A stretch of DNA of 48,137 nucleotides, taken from assembly GCA_944325705.1 (NCBI GenBank), contig CALVBB010000017.1, positions 1-48,137 of the forward strand. Reading direction: 5' to 3'. Positions 33,418 to 42,052 of the stretch are shown piece after piece. Both the position numbers and the translations under genes were made by a program. The notes under the pieces are model-generated. The model ran no database searches and was not told the DNA's origin. It saw only the letters and a list, made by a program, of their open reading frames with translations. Every line of letters begins with the position of its first letter. Position 1 is the stretch's first letter. This stretch comes from Candidatus Gastranaerophilales bacterium. GTDB lineage: Bacteria; Cyanobacteriota; Vampirovibrionia; Gastranaerophilales; Gastranaerophilaceae.

Positions 33418-35046
33418 TTATGCTGCATCTGTTGAGGCACTGTGGGTAATAATTTTTACTCTGTCATCATTTTTTACTTCAAATGATCCGTTCATTTTTT
33501 TTATATAATCACAGGCAAGTTTGTTTTTATCCATATTAAATTTTTTGATTATAAAGTCAGGATTTTCATTTGTCGGCAGATAATTGTCCCCGCCTGTAGC
33601 AAAGAAATCATCCATTGCCACTGTATATTTACGTTCTGTTTCAGGATTATTTATATCAATAGGAATTTCTTTTCCTGTTTTATCAATGAATGATAGTTTT
33701 TTTAATTCTCCTTTATCGGTCATTGTGTATCTTAGACCGGATACCAGCAGGATACCGGGTTTATGTCCGGTTCTTTCAAAAGACTTACCTCCTACTTTTA
33801 TCGCATCAACAATTTCTTTTTCGCTTAACTTTCCGATAATCATTTTATCCTCAAACGGGGTGATGTCATTGATTAATCGAGAATCAACAGGACCTATATC
33901 AAAGTGCCCCCTGATATTTCCGGCATTAAGTATAGCAATATCAGTTCCGAGTTCACTTCTCATTGCATCTGCAATAATATTTCCGTGAGGATTGTTTTCT
34001 ATCAGTCTTTCTTTTGGTGGAGCTACAGTTGAAGTTACTTTGCCGAGAACTTCCGGTTTCCCGATAATACTTTCAACCGCACTTCTTGAGGAAAGATTTC
34101 TTCCGTAGTTTCTAGTTTTAATAATACTATTTTGTGCCTTGCTAATGACGCCGGACGGAGTAAATTCAAGATTCAGAATTCCAACATTTTCACCGTCTTT
34201 ACCAGCCTGAGTGATGACTACTGGTTCACCTGTTTTTGAATAGAAAAGGTTTTCGCCTTCTTTTATCCCGTCTATTAAGTCGTGAGTATGTGCACCAAGT
34301 ATTACATCTATTCCGCTTGTTTCCTGCGCAAGTTTTTTATCGTGTTTTAGACCGCTGTGAGAAAGAACAATAATTTTATTTATCCCTTCTCCTTTAAGAC
34401 GGTTGACTTCCTCCTGAACTTTTTTGACTGTAGTTGGAAAATCATCAATTTTTATTTCTTTCATTGAGTCATTCAATTTAACTCGTTCAGCCATATCTGA
34501 TGGAGCTATACCTATTATACCGTATTTTTGACCGTTGCGTTCTTCAATAATTGATTTGCCTATTTTGTCTGCCATTGGGCTTGAGCTGTCAACAGACGCA
34601 TTTATTGCAAGAAGTTTGTATTTTGCATTATCAAGAAGGGAAGCAAGGTTTTTCGGAACAACATCAAGTTCATGATTCCCGAGTGCATTTGCGCTTACGC
34701 CAATCCAGTTTAAAAATTTGCTGGCAACCTGATTGGATGTATAATTTGCCCCGAGAATAATATCACCGGAGGCAAGTTTTAATTTATCTCCTGTATCCTT
34801 TGAGTTGTCAAATTCTTTAGATACCGCATATATCCTTTCCATATTTGTCATTTTGCCATGAACATCATTTATATAAAAAATGCTGGTTCTGGTTGGTTTA
34901 TCTATGTTACTGTTAGTTTGCGGCGGCTGGATGATGTAACTATTATTATTTAAAACGGGCTGTTGGGGCTTTTTATTTTGTTGCTGCTTGTGCTGGTAAG
35001 CCCTGAGTAGATTTGTATTGGAGTAAGTGTTGATATTATTAATCAT
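33418..35046 (-). CDS. 5'-nucleotidase / UshA-like metallophosphoesterase without signal peptide
   Basis: The protein has 542 residues. Residues 1-52 are N/Q/P-rich and polar with no Sec or lipoprotein signal. The calcineurin-like domain follows with I-N-D-V-H-G, S-G-D-I-I-L-G, L-G-N-H-E-L-D, V-L-S-H-S-G and G-A-H-T-H-D. The C-terminal 5'-nucleotidase domain has N-A-G-N-I-R-G, N-D-I-T-P-F and A-T-G-G-D-N-Y. Relatives hydrolyse extracellular nucleotides and are normally exported. Lack of a signal peptide together with the disordered N-terminus suggests another route or a cytoplasmic role. It lies downstream of the protease-like gene, 18 bp apart. Confidence 0.88.
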   Translation of the reverse strand: MINNINTYSNTNLLRAYQHKQQQNKKPQQPVLNNNSYIIQPPQTNSNIDKPTRTSIFYINDVHGKMTNMERIYAVSKEFDNSKDTGDKLKLASGDIILGANYTSNQVASKFLNWIGVSANALGNHELDVVPKNLASLLDNAKYKLLAINASVDSSSPMADKIGKSIIEERNGQKYGIIGIAPSDMAERVKLNDSMKEIKIDDFPTTVKKVQEEVNRLKGEGINKIIVLSHSGLKHDKKLAQETSGIDVILGAHTHDLIDGIKEGENLFYSKTGEPVVITQAGKDGENVGILNLEFTPSGVISKAQNSIIKTRNYGRNLSSRSAVESIIGKPEVLGKVTSTVAPPKERLIENNPHGNIIADAMRSELGTDIAILNAGNIRGHFDIGPVDSRLINDITPFEDKMIIGKLSEKEIVDAIKVGGKSFERTGHKPGILLVSGLRYTMTDKGELKKLSFIDKTGKEIPIDINNPETERKYTVAMDDFFATGGDNYLPTNENPDFIIKKFNMDKNKLACDYIKKMNGSFEVKNDDRVKIITHSASTDAA

Positions 35047-35064
35047 AGTGTTTTTTTTCCCTGT

Positions 35065-36510
35065 CTATGCTGCCTGTTGTAACGCTGATTGATGTAGCGG
35101 AACCATTTGTGGTGATTGTTCAATCTGTTTTTTCTTGAGTTCTTTGTAATTCTTTAAGCCTTCAACCCAGTTTTCCACGAGTTTTACGTCGTTTTCCACA
35201 ATGTCGTGCGGAAGCGCTGCGTGGTGTATTTTGGGAAGAAGATAATCTTCGCTGTATTCAATTTGTTTTGAAAGATTGTCGTCAGTGTCGTTGCAGATGA
35301 AGGTCAGTTTTCCGTCTTTTCCCTGTTTATAGCCGGTAATTGTAATTTCATGTCCATTAATAATTGTGTTATTTTTATCTACCTGTGTGTAGCCGATGAT
35401 TACGTTTTCGCCTCTGTCGAGCGACTGGACGAGGTGGCGTTTTAATGTTGCCATATCTGTTTCATAGCCGATAAGTTTTGCGTTTTCGTCTACTGTCTGA
35501 TAGGTTACAGAGATTTTGTTTTTATCTTCAACAACAGATTCTGTAAAGGTTTTTTCAAATTCGATTAAGCCTTTGTCGTTCTGGTTAAACTTGCCCTGCC
35601 GTTTGTCTGTTAATGAATTATAAGACTGCTGCGAGCCTACCTGCATTAAGGTTGACTGCATTAAAACATCAATAACAGAGCGTTCCTGAGGATCTTTGTC
35701 AGTGGTCTGTATCTGCGCTCTTATGATTGCGTTTTTGTCAGGTGCAAAAGTAAGAGTAGCTTTGTTAAAGTCTTTTGCCTCAAACGGAACTTCAAAAGCG
35801 TTCAAAAGCCATACAGCATCCAGTGTATTATCTGCAAGGTTTGTTAAGTGGATTTCTTTTTTTACTGACATTTGAGGGGAGCTTAAACCTTCTGCAAATC
35901 TCGCGAATTCTGCAGGATGCTTTTGTGCCATATTAAATTCAATGCTTGCGGCAACGCATGTGCCTGAATGTGTTACGTTAATATCAGCTTCTGCATTTTT
36001 CTTTTCAAAACGGTTTGTTGAACCGGCTGAGTTTGCCTGTTTTGCATAATCCTGATATTTGGCAGGAATGTCGCCGAACTCCTGGTTGATGACAAACGGA
36101 TTGTTAAGGGTGCTTATTGTTTCTTTCAGTGTAACAATGTTGTTTAGACCAACGGCTCTCGGAGTTGTTGCAATTTTGTGGAGATTATCAAGAACTGTGG
36201 ATTTATCGTTTGAGTCCGCATTGAGTAAAATCCCTTTTTTTAAAAGTGCATCAAGATTCTTTTTGCTCTGTCTGTCCAGCATTTTCTGTAAATCATTGTA
36301 TTTCTCTTTTTCCTCTTTAGAAATAAATCTTGTTCTAAAATCTGATGAATGAAGTGCTGCATTAAACGGAACGTTATATTTCGGATTCGTAACATAACCC
36401 TGCGGAGCCCTGTTAACAGGTTTTTCAGTATTTACAATAACACGTTCGGTCTTTGTTCTGCCTGTTGTGTTATAATTATATTGAGGAAAATTTGGATTTA
36501 TAGAATACAC
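35065..36510 (-). CDS. Putative papain-like cysteine peptidase or transglutaminase-like protein
   Basis: The protein has 481 residues. The N-terminus is N/Y/T-rich with V-P-F-N-A at about 47-51 and no Sec signal. A Cys sits in S-G-T-C-V-A-A-S at 185, a His in N-G-H-E-I-T-I-T-G-Y at 387 and an Asn in I-C-N-D-T-D at 407. This order (Cys in a helix start, His and Asn in strands, G-Y after His) fits papain-fold enzymes. No specific family was recognised and the triad is inferred. GGAG precedes the ATG. It is the first gene of an operon with the nucleotidase-like gene. A secreted or host-directed role is speculative. Confidence 0.7.
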   Translation of the reverse strand: MYSINPNFPQYNYNTTGRTKTERVIVNTEKPVNRAPQGYVTNPKYNVPFNAALHSSDFRTRFISKEEKEKYNDLQKMLDRQSKKNLDALLKKGILLNADSNDKSTVLDNLHKIATTPRAVGLNNIVTLKETISTLNNPFVINQEFGDIPAKYQDYAKQANSAGSTNRFEKKNAEADINVTHSGTCVAASIEFNMAQKHPAEFARFAEGLSSPQMSVKKEIHLTNLADNTLDAVWLLNAFEVPFEAKDFNKATLTFAPDKNAIIRAQIQTTDKDPQERSVIDVLMQSTLMQVGSQQSYNSLTDKRQGKFNQNDKGLIEFEKTFTESVVEDKNKISVTYQTVDENAKLIGYETDMATLKRHLVQSLDRGENVIIGYTQVDKNNTIINGHEITITGYKQGKDGKLTFICNDTDDNLSKQIEYSEDYLLPKIHHAALPHDIVENDVKLVENWVEGLKNYKELKKKQIEQSPQMVPLHQSALQQAA

Positions 36511-36604
36511 TTTTTCACTCCACTACTACTATTATATAAAAAAACAGAAACTTCAAAAAGTTGCTATTTTAATTAATTTTTGTAAATTATGTTACGAGGA
36601 AGTA

Positions 36605-37636
36605 TTGAAAAATCTTAAGATTAAGCCGCTTTCAAAAGAGCAGATAATAATTTCAATAGACAGATTGACAAGGTTTAAGGAGCCTGAGGTAAAATATCTG
36701 CGTGTATTTTCGGATATTCTGACGGCAAACCTTATTGCTCCTAAGTTCAAAAAATCCGAACTTGAGCGGATAGATTATTCTGAAATAAGGACGCTTGCAG
36801 AATTCGTTGTTAACTATTCCCTGAAAGATGCAGGCTTAACTTTTGATGATGATTATTTGATAAATCAGAGGCTGCTGGATTATGAAAAGTCTGTTTTTAA
36901 TCTTGATGATAAAGTTGAGAACCTTTTAAAAAATAAGATTAACTATAAGGCTGCACTATCACTGCTGCCGCCGGAAGAGGAACTGCCTCTCAACTTAAAA
37001 TGGCTGAAAGCACTTTCGATAGCCGCTGACCTTGTGAAGGAACGGGAAGAAAAATCGTTGCTCTATCCTGTTGAGAAGGTTCTTATCTGTGAAGGAATTA
37101 CGGAAGAAACGCTCCTGCCTGTTTTTGCGCGTATTCTAGGGTTTGATTTTAACAGAAACGGAATTTACGTACTTTCGGCAGGAGGTAAAAATCAGGTGGT
37201 CAAAACTTTTTACAAACTTGCGGATATAATAAAAATTCCGCTGTTTGTTCTGCTTGACAGTGATGCAGGGGAAAATTACAGGGAAATTCTGCCCCGTTTG
37301 AGAAGTTGTGATAAGGTTCATGTTTTGAAAATTGGTGAATTTGAAGATGCGCTGCCGCTTCATTTGATAGAGAAAACGCTTCAATATGCAACAAAAAATA
37401 TTTCGTTTGCGCCGATAGATGATATGGCTTCTGTATCATCAAGAGTTGAATATTTGGAAAATTTCTTCAAGCACCGCGGGCTGCACGAGTTTAAAAAGGC
37501 AGAGTTTGCCTCAATGGTTAAAAATAATATTTCTGATATTAATGATGTTTCTGATGAGATAAAAGAGGTTATAGAGGAAATTAGGTGTTTAAGAAAAGGT
37601 GATAAGGCAATCCGGCGGTTAGGTGATTATAGGTAG
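36605..37636 (+). CDS. Stand-alone OLD-type TOPRIM domain protein
   Basis: The protein has 343 residues from a TTG start with GAGGAAG upstream. Residues 1-155 are helical and unrecognised. From about 158 a TOPRIM domain follows: V-L-I-C-E-G-I-T-E-E-T (conserved Glu), Y-V-L-S-A-G-G-K-N-Q-V and F-V-L-L-D-S-D-A-G-E (the D-x-D pair). This pattern matches the TOPRIM of OLD-family nucleases, but the ABC-ATPase domain that normally precedes it is absent. The C-terminus is helical and basic. It may be a nuclease or a nucleic-acid-binding defence remnant. No partner ATPase gene is adjacent. Confidence 0.75.
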   Translation: MKNLKIKPLSKEQIIISIDRLTRFKEPEVKYLRVFSDILTANLIAPKFKKSELERIDYSEIRTLAEFVVNYSLKDAGLTFDDDYLINQRLLDYEKSVFNLDDKVENLLKNKINYKAALSLLPPEEELPLNLKWLKALSIAADLVKEREEKSLLYPVEKVLICEGITEETLLPVFARILGFDFNRNGIYVLSAGGKNQVVKTFYKLADIIKIPLFVLLDSDAGENYREILPRLRSCDKVHVLKIGEFEDALPLHLIEKTLQYATKNISFAPIDDMASVSSRVEYLENFFKHRGLHEFKKAEFASMVKNNISDINDVSDEIKEVIEEIRCLRKGDKAIRRLGDYR

Positions 37637-37701
37637 GGCGGATTTATCTATCGGACAAAGTATTTTTTCTCCGGAGTAACATTATTATTAATTTTCTCAA
37701 C

Positions 37702-37830
37702 ATGCTCCCGTCCTGCTCACGCTATCGTTTCGAAAACAAATACTACTGTTACTCTTAAGCGCAGCAACAGTCGATAAAAAGTGTTCTCTCGCCCATGGGG
37801 AGATGTATAAAGGGAGAGGGGGCAAGTCTG
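37702..37830 (+). repeat. Dispersed intergenic element resembling the leader of pilin F
   Basis: Positions 37712-37738 match 41971-41997 at 25 of 27 bases (core CGCTATCGTTTCGAAAACA). About 80 bases later GGGAGAGGGGGCAAGT resembles the G-rich tract of pilins B and F. A short frame at 37702-37758 (19 codons with stop) contains C-S-R-Y-R-F-E-N, the same peptide as in the pilin F leader. It may be the remnant of a pilin leader. Confidence 0.55.
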
Positions 37831-37865
37831 CGAAAATTGTGACCATGCCTTGTACTGACAAAATA

Positions 37866-37899
37866 AAAAAGACGGAATTTTTAAAAATTCCGTCTTTTT
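37866..37899. terminator. Bidirectional terminator after pilin E
   Basis: A perfect 17-bp inverted repeat with AAAAAGACGGAATTTTT as one arm has A/T runs on both ends. It lies 24 bases beyond the pilin E stop codon. Confidence 0.9.
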
Positions 37900-37922
37900 C
37901 CAGTCTTAAGTAATCCTGATAA

Positions 37923-38570
37923 TTAGTTACCAGCACCGTAGAGAACAGCTTCACCGGCTCTGGTAGCAGGAAGGATTGTCTGGTCGTACATAACTACAGG
38001 ATAAATATCTGTAGGGTTGGATACTGTACAAGTGTCAGCACCAGTACCGCTGTCGCATTTAACTTCTTTGTTCGGGTTCTTTTCACCGTTAACATCGATT
38101 ACACCGTAGCATTTTTTATCACTGGTTACCCCTGCTGCAGGGTTGTAGTCAGTACAGTTGCCGGCATTGTTTTTGAATGAGAATACAATACCGTCATTAA
38201 AGAACAATGTATAGTTGCTGGCCCCAGCAAATTTAATTTTAGAGTTGTTAGAAGCAGTCCAGCCGGTACCTGTAGTAGCAGTTTTAACAACGTTCATACG
38301 GTTGTTGAACAGGTTGTACAATGAAGCTGAAGAACCGTCAGTAGCTTTAGCTGTACTGGTTTCAGTAGCCTGAGACATATCATAATCATCCAGTGCAACG
38401 TTAAGAACTACAGCCTGAGAAAGTACTGACAATGCTTTTTTATAAGCTGTTTTGTACTGTGCGCCATTTGTTGAGTTCATCAATGTAGGCATTGTCATGG
38501 CAGCTACAACACCGATGATACCTAATGTGATTAATACTTCTGCCAAAGTAAAACCGAATCTTTTTGTCAT
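37923..38570 (-). CDS. Type IV pilin-like prepilin (pilin E)
   Basis: The protein has 215 residues. Leader M-T-K-R-F-G is followed by F-T-L-A-E-V-L-I-T-L-G-I-I-G-V-V-A-A-M-T. The globular part is Ser/Thr/Asn/Ala-rich with two cysteine pairs and D-V-N-G-E-K-N-P-N-K-E-V. It lacks the D-D-Y-P end of pilins A, C and F. The composition (small residues, many Thr and Ala) is the most major-pilin-like of the six. AAAGGTG precedes the ATG and a consensus promoter lies at 38640-38668. No XRE regulator is adjacent. Confidence 0.9.
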   Translation of the reverse strand: MTKRFGFTLAEVLITLGIIGVVAAMTMPTLMNSTNGAQYKTAYKKALSVLSQAVVLNVALDDYDMSQATETSTAKATDGSSASLYNLFNNRMNVVKTATTGTGWTASNNSKIKFAGASNYTLFFNDGIVFSFKNNAGNCTDYNPAAGVTSDKKCYGVIDVNGEKNPNKEVKCDSGTGADTCTVSNPTDIYPVVMYDQTILPATRAGEAVLYGAGN

Positions 38571-38639
38571 AATCTTTTCACCTTTCTTTTTAAATGAAGC
38601 TATGATCTTCTAATATCTTTTTGTTACTCTCTACGGATT

Positions 38640-38668
38640 ATAATATCAATATTCTTTAAATGTGTCAA
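38640..38668 (-). promoter_or_regulatory. Promoter of pilin E
   Basis: On the minus strand TTGACA (38663-38668), 17 bp and TATTAT (38640-38645). A TATAAT overlaps it three bases later. This is a strong housekeeping-type promoter giving a leader of about 60 nt. Confidence 0.75.
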
Positions 38669-38681
38669 GTATATGTATGAT

Positions 38682-40973
38682 TTATGCCTTTTGAAGTACA
38701 AAAATTCTGAATTCAGCCGGCTTTAATTCTTCAAAAATAAGCTCGGTTTGCGGGTTTTCCAGGTGTGCAGGACTGTATTTCGAATCGGTAAACACATATT
38801 CTGAGAGAACTGCAAAGTCACCCGGAAGCTTAATTGTTTTATTAAAAACACTGCAGCCTTCCCTAACCTCAGAGTAGCATGAACCGTCATCGTTATGCAC
38901 AGTTACAAATTCTGTCGGATAATTGTAGTTTGCAGCAATAAGAAAAGCTTTTTTCAGAGGTTCTTTAGAAATAAGCCATGCTGCGAACCCATCATCTTCC
39001 TGTATAAGAATCTGAGCTTCCCCGTCGGTTATTATAGGCTGTGTTTTTACAAACCGGTCAAGAGCGTCAAATTTTGCATAAAAATCGTAATTCTTTTCCC
39101 TCGGCATGGAAACTTCTTCACCTATAACGTGCTCAATTCCGTTTTTTGTAAAGCTTTCATCTCCGTCAACGTACATGACAGGGCGTTGTGCGTATTTCCC
39201 GCCCGGAAGAAGTTTATATTTTGCCCATTTGAAAAGCGCACCCTCTTTACCGAGTTGTCCAGGATACTGGTTTATGCAGCGGAATTCGCCGTCCTGATTG
39301 TTGTATGTCTTTAATATAGACAATCTTTTTCCTTCTTTATAGTTAACATTATAGTTTGTAAGGTTCTGGTTATCTTCAGTAATTCTTTCAGGCGTTTTGT
39401 CCTGCTGTGAGATTATGTCGTTGCCCCAGAGAATGTCAAAGTTCATATCATCATGGTATTCTTTCAGGTAATTATCCCAGAGCATGTATTCAGCAAGGGT
39501 GCCAAAATAAGGAATTTTTTCCTTTAATGTTGAATTAAGTTTATTTAAAACAAGCCGCGGCGCTCTGTAGCTTATAGGTACTCCGTCTTTTTCCGAAACC
39601 TCATCAACAATATGGTCAATATGGTCGACTCTGTAGCCGTCAAAGTTGTATTCCTGCTGCAGTTTAACCATATAATCTATGAAATAATCGATAACCGGCT
39701 TGTTGTAAGTGCCGTCCTCAAGGTAAACAAAATAATAAGGTGTCTGGCAGTCAAGGTTTGCAAAAGATGTAACCTCTTCCCCTTTATAGTCATAGTGCTT
39801 GAATACAGGATACCCGCCGCATTCACTCATTTTGTCGTAAACAGGAATCCCTGCAGAACACCATGCTCCGCCAGGTGCAGGCCACAACCCCGCTTTTATT
39901 AATTCCTGAATTATATCTATCTGTTTTACTATATCATTTTCGCTAAGTTTTTGATTGACCTTTGTACCGTTAACTTTTGCAACAATATCTTTTACCCGCT
40001 TATGAATTTTAATCTGTCCGGCTTTAGTAAGCATTGTATTGCAAAGTTCTTTTTTCAGGTTGTCCATTTCTTTTTCAAACAAATCAAATATTGCCTGATA
40101 TTTCTCGCTTAATGTGCCTGTAGAACCTTCTTGCGCCTGTTTATAAATACCTTTTATAACGTCAATGTCCTCGGCATCGTAGTCCTGTTGAAGTTTTTTT
40201 GCTGTATCTTCAATTTTTTCAGCAAGCTGGGTTTGCAGGGCTGTAATATCATACCAGCGTGCAATAACAGGGTTTGCAAGCACAGCCTTGGAAAATCTGC
40301 CTGTCTGAGGAAGTATGTCATATATTACCGGATGCCCTGCAAGCTGTGCAAGTTCAATAAATGTCTGCACCTGAGCTTTTGCATCCATGCCTGTAAGTTC
40401 CTGCAAATCTTTATCAAGAAGTGCTGGGCTGACATCAGAGCTTTTCGGAAGGTATGCACATCCAAATTCTCTCGGATGGAACGGTATTAAATATATTGTT
40501 GTGCTGAAAATGTTATTTGTAAGTTCTCCTGACGGAAGTATCAAAAGCTGGCGCAGCCAGTCCATAAAGTTGCCGGTTTCTTTTGTTTTGTTCCCGTTGC
40601 CGAGGCCTGCAAGGTTGATAAGCTTTATGTCATGTCCTTCCCTCTTTATCCAGTCAGAGTTCAGAACATTATGCCTTGCAAGCACGCTTACTTTATCGTT
40701 TGCAAATTCAAATTTGCCATCTTTAAAAACTTTGTTCTTCTTCCATTTTATCTCCAGTCCGTAAAGCACTTCCTCCGGGGAAAGCTCTTCCTGCGCCTTT
40801 ATATAAGGGTATGGCAGGTAGCCGTATTTGTTTATCAGGCTTTTTAGTTCAGTTTTTCGTTTAACCGTAATATTGTCAAAACTGTATTTTTTCTTTAATT
40901 TAGCGTAAATCTCATTTAAAATATCGTCTTTTTTTTCTTCTTTTTTCTTTTTTCTGAACAGAAATTCCAGCAT
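38682..40973 (-). CDS. GH13-like alpha-glucan-active enzyme
   Basis: The protein has 763 residues from the ATG at 40973, with AAGGGAG upstream; a GTG at 40994 is possible but less likely. Residues 1-100 are basic and helical. The catalytic barrel shows F-D-G-Y-R-V-D-H-I-D-H (nucleophile Asp after the conserved Arg) and G-T-L-A-E-Y-M-L-W (probable acid Glu). H-P-R-E-F-G-C-A-Y-L-P occurs earlier, and an inserted helical region lies at about 255-350. A beta-sandwich C-terminal domain follows. This fits GH13 but the subfamily is not recognised. No signal peptide, so it probably acts on stored glucan in the cytoplasm. Confidence 0.78.
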   Translation of the reverse strand: MLEFLFRKKKKEEKKDDILNEIYAKLKKKYSFDNITVKRKTELKSLINKYGYLPYPYIKAQEELSPEEVLYGLEIKWKKNKVFKDGKFEFANDKVSVLARHNVLNSDWIKREGHDIKLINLAGLGNGNKTKETGNFMDWLRQLLILPSGELTNNIFSTTIYLIPFHPREFGCAYLPKSSDVSPALLDKDLQELTGMDAKAQVQTFIELAQLAGHPVIYDILPQTGRFSKAVLANPVIARWYDITALQTQLAEKIEDTAKKLQQDYDAEDIDVIKGIYKQAQEGSTGTLSEKYQAIFDLFEKEMDNLKKELCNTMLTKAGQIKIHKRVKDIVAKVNGTKVNQKLSENDIVKQIDIIQELIKAGLWPAPGGAWCSAGIPVYDKMSECGGYPVFKHYDYKGEEVTSFANLDCQTPYYFVYLEDGTYNKPVIDYFIDYMVKLQQEYNFDGYRVDHIDHIVDEVSEKDGVPISYRAPRLVLNKLNSTLKEKIPYFGTLAEYMLWDNYLKEYHDDMNFDILWGNDIISQQDKTPERITEDNQNLTNYNVNYKEGKRLSILKTYNNQDGEFRCINQYPGQLGKEGALFKWAKYKLLPGGKYAQRPVMYVDGDESFTKNGIEHVIGEEVSMPREKNYDFYAKFDALDRFVKTQPIITDGEAQILIQEDDGFAAWLISKEPLKKAFLIAANYNYPTEFVTVHNDDGSCYSEVREGCSVFNKTIKLPGDFAVLSEYVFTDSKYSPAHLENPQTELIFEELKPAEFRIFVLQKA

Positions 40974-41074
40974 GTTTTTACTCCCTTCCGTCACTTATAA
41001 AATTATATCATAAGTTTTTCATGCGAACGAAGTATTTTCTTAACTTTTCTTAATATTATATCCATGCGGGTAAT

Positions 41075-41084
41075 GGATTAATCC
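41075..41084. promoter_or_regulatory. Palindrome upstream of the response regulator
   Basis: GGATTAATCC is a perfect 10-bp palindrome 50 bp before the ATG at 41135. It could be an operator for the regulator itself; the evidence is only symmetry and position. Confidence 0.3.
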
Positions 41085-41134
41085 GTTTCGATAGGCTTAA
41101 ATAATTCTGTCAGTAAAAATATGAGGGTAAAACA

Positions 41135-41827
41135 ATGGCAGAAAAAAGTGTTACAGTGGTAGAAAAGAAGCTGATTAAGGTTGCAATAATCGAGGATTTT
41201 AAGCTTACCCGTGTGGGTTTGAGGTGTGCACTCAACGAAAACGATGACATTAACGTCGTAGCCGAGGCGGAAGATGCAATTGAGGGGTTAAAGCTAATAG
41301 AGCGTTCAAAACCGAATGTAATTCTTATGGATTTAGGACTTCCGGGAATGAACGGTATTGAGGCAACAATTAAAGCGAAAGAGATGTATCCTGATACTAA
41401 GGTAATTGCACTTACCTCCCATGACAGGGAAGAAGAAGTGATTGCCGCATTAAGCTCAGGTGCCAGCGCTTATTGTCTTAAAGACATTGATCCGGCAAAA
41501 CTTGCGGATGTGGTGCGTGATGTTGCAGAAGGTGCTTGCTGGATTGATCCTATGGTATCGCAGATGGCGCTGAATTCCTTCCCGAAAGTTGAAAATATAG
41601 GGTTTCTCCCTAATAAAAATCAGAGTGAAGGCAGAGTTCCTCTGACCGAACGTGAATACGAGGTTCTTAAGCATCTTGTAACCGGAAAAAGCAACACTGA
41701 AATTGCAAAAGAATTAATCGTAAGTGTTCATACAGCCAAAGCGCATGTCTGCTCCATATTGCAAAAAATGTGTGTAAATGACAGAGTTCAGGCTGCTGTT
41801 AAAGCTGTTAAGGAAGGCATGGTTTAA
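41135..41827 (+). CDS. NarL/LuxR-family response regulator
   Basis: The protein has 230 residues. Receiver domain: I-I-E-D-F acidic pair, phosphoacceptor in V-I-L-M-D-L-G-L-P-G-M-N-G, A-L-T-S and Y-C-L-K-D. DNA-binding domain (about 165-225): L-T-E-R-E-Y-E-V-L-K, N-T-E-I-A-K-E-L-I-V-S-V-H-T-A-K-A-H-V. All phosphorylation residues are intact. An extra N-terminal tail of about 13 residues precedes the receiver. GAGGG before the ATG. The cognate histidine kinase is not in the window. It stands directly upstream of pilin F, so it could control it; this is only positional. Confidence 0.93.
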   Translation: MAEKSVTVVEKKLIKVAIIEDFKLTRVGLRCALNENDDINVVAEAEDAIEGLKLIERSKPNVILMDLGLPGMNGIEATIKAKEMYPDTKVIALTSHDREEEVIAALSSGASAYCLKDIDPAKLADVVRDVAEGACWIDPMVSQMALNSFPKVENIGFLPNKNQSEGRVPLTEREYEVLKHLVTGKSNTEIAKELIVSVHTAKAHVCSILQKMCVNDRVQAAVKAVKEGMV

Positions 41828-41840
41828 ACCATAAAAATTC

Positions 41841-41877
41841 AAAAACGCGCCCGTGCTTTCCTGCGAGGACGCGTTTT
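41841..41877 (+). terminator. Terminator of the response regulator
   Basis: AAAAACGCG and CGCGTTTTT arms enclose a 20-base loop with a possible inner CC/GG pair, followed by T. It lies 14 bases after the stop codon. Confidence 0.8.
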
Positions 41878-41881
41878 TTTA

Positions 41882-41910
41882 TAGACATTTGTACCGGAAT
41901 TTGTTATAAT
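41882..41910 (+). promoter_or_regulatory. Promoter of the pilin F leader
   Basis: TAGACA (41882-41887), 17 bp and TATAAT (41905-41910). The 18 bases from 41904 (TTATAATAAAAAAGGCAG) recur exactly at 47995-48012, so the promoter belongs to a repeated module. Confidence 0.72.
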
Positions 41911-41951
41911 AAAAAAGGCAGCAGAAAATATTCTAGAACATTAAAAAGTAA

Positions 41952-42023
41952 ATGAAAAGCTTTTCTCGGGCCTGCTCTCGCTATCGTCTCGAAAACATAT
42001 ATAGATTGTCCAGAGAAAAGTAA
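41952..42023 (+). CDS. Possible 23-residue leader peptide before pilin F
   Basis: ATG at 41952 to TAA at 42021-42023, encoding M-K-S-F-S-R-A-C-S-R-Y-R-L-E-N-I-Y and six more residues. A similar peptide core (C-S-R-Y-R-F-E-N) is found at 37702-37758. No convincing ribosome site is present. It may be a translated leader or only part of a DNA repeat; I lean to the latter without expression data. Confidence 0.35.
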   Translation: MKSFSRACSRYRLENIYRLSREK

Positions 42024-42052
42024 TAAAAAAATAAAGCAAAGGAGACTAAACA

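Noticed and set aside
41823-41836. ATGGTTTAAACCAT palindrome at the end of the response regulator gene
   Set aside because: It is formed by the last codons and stop and has no T run or promoter context; probably coincidence.
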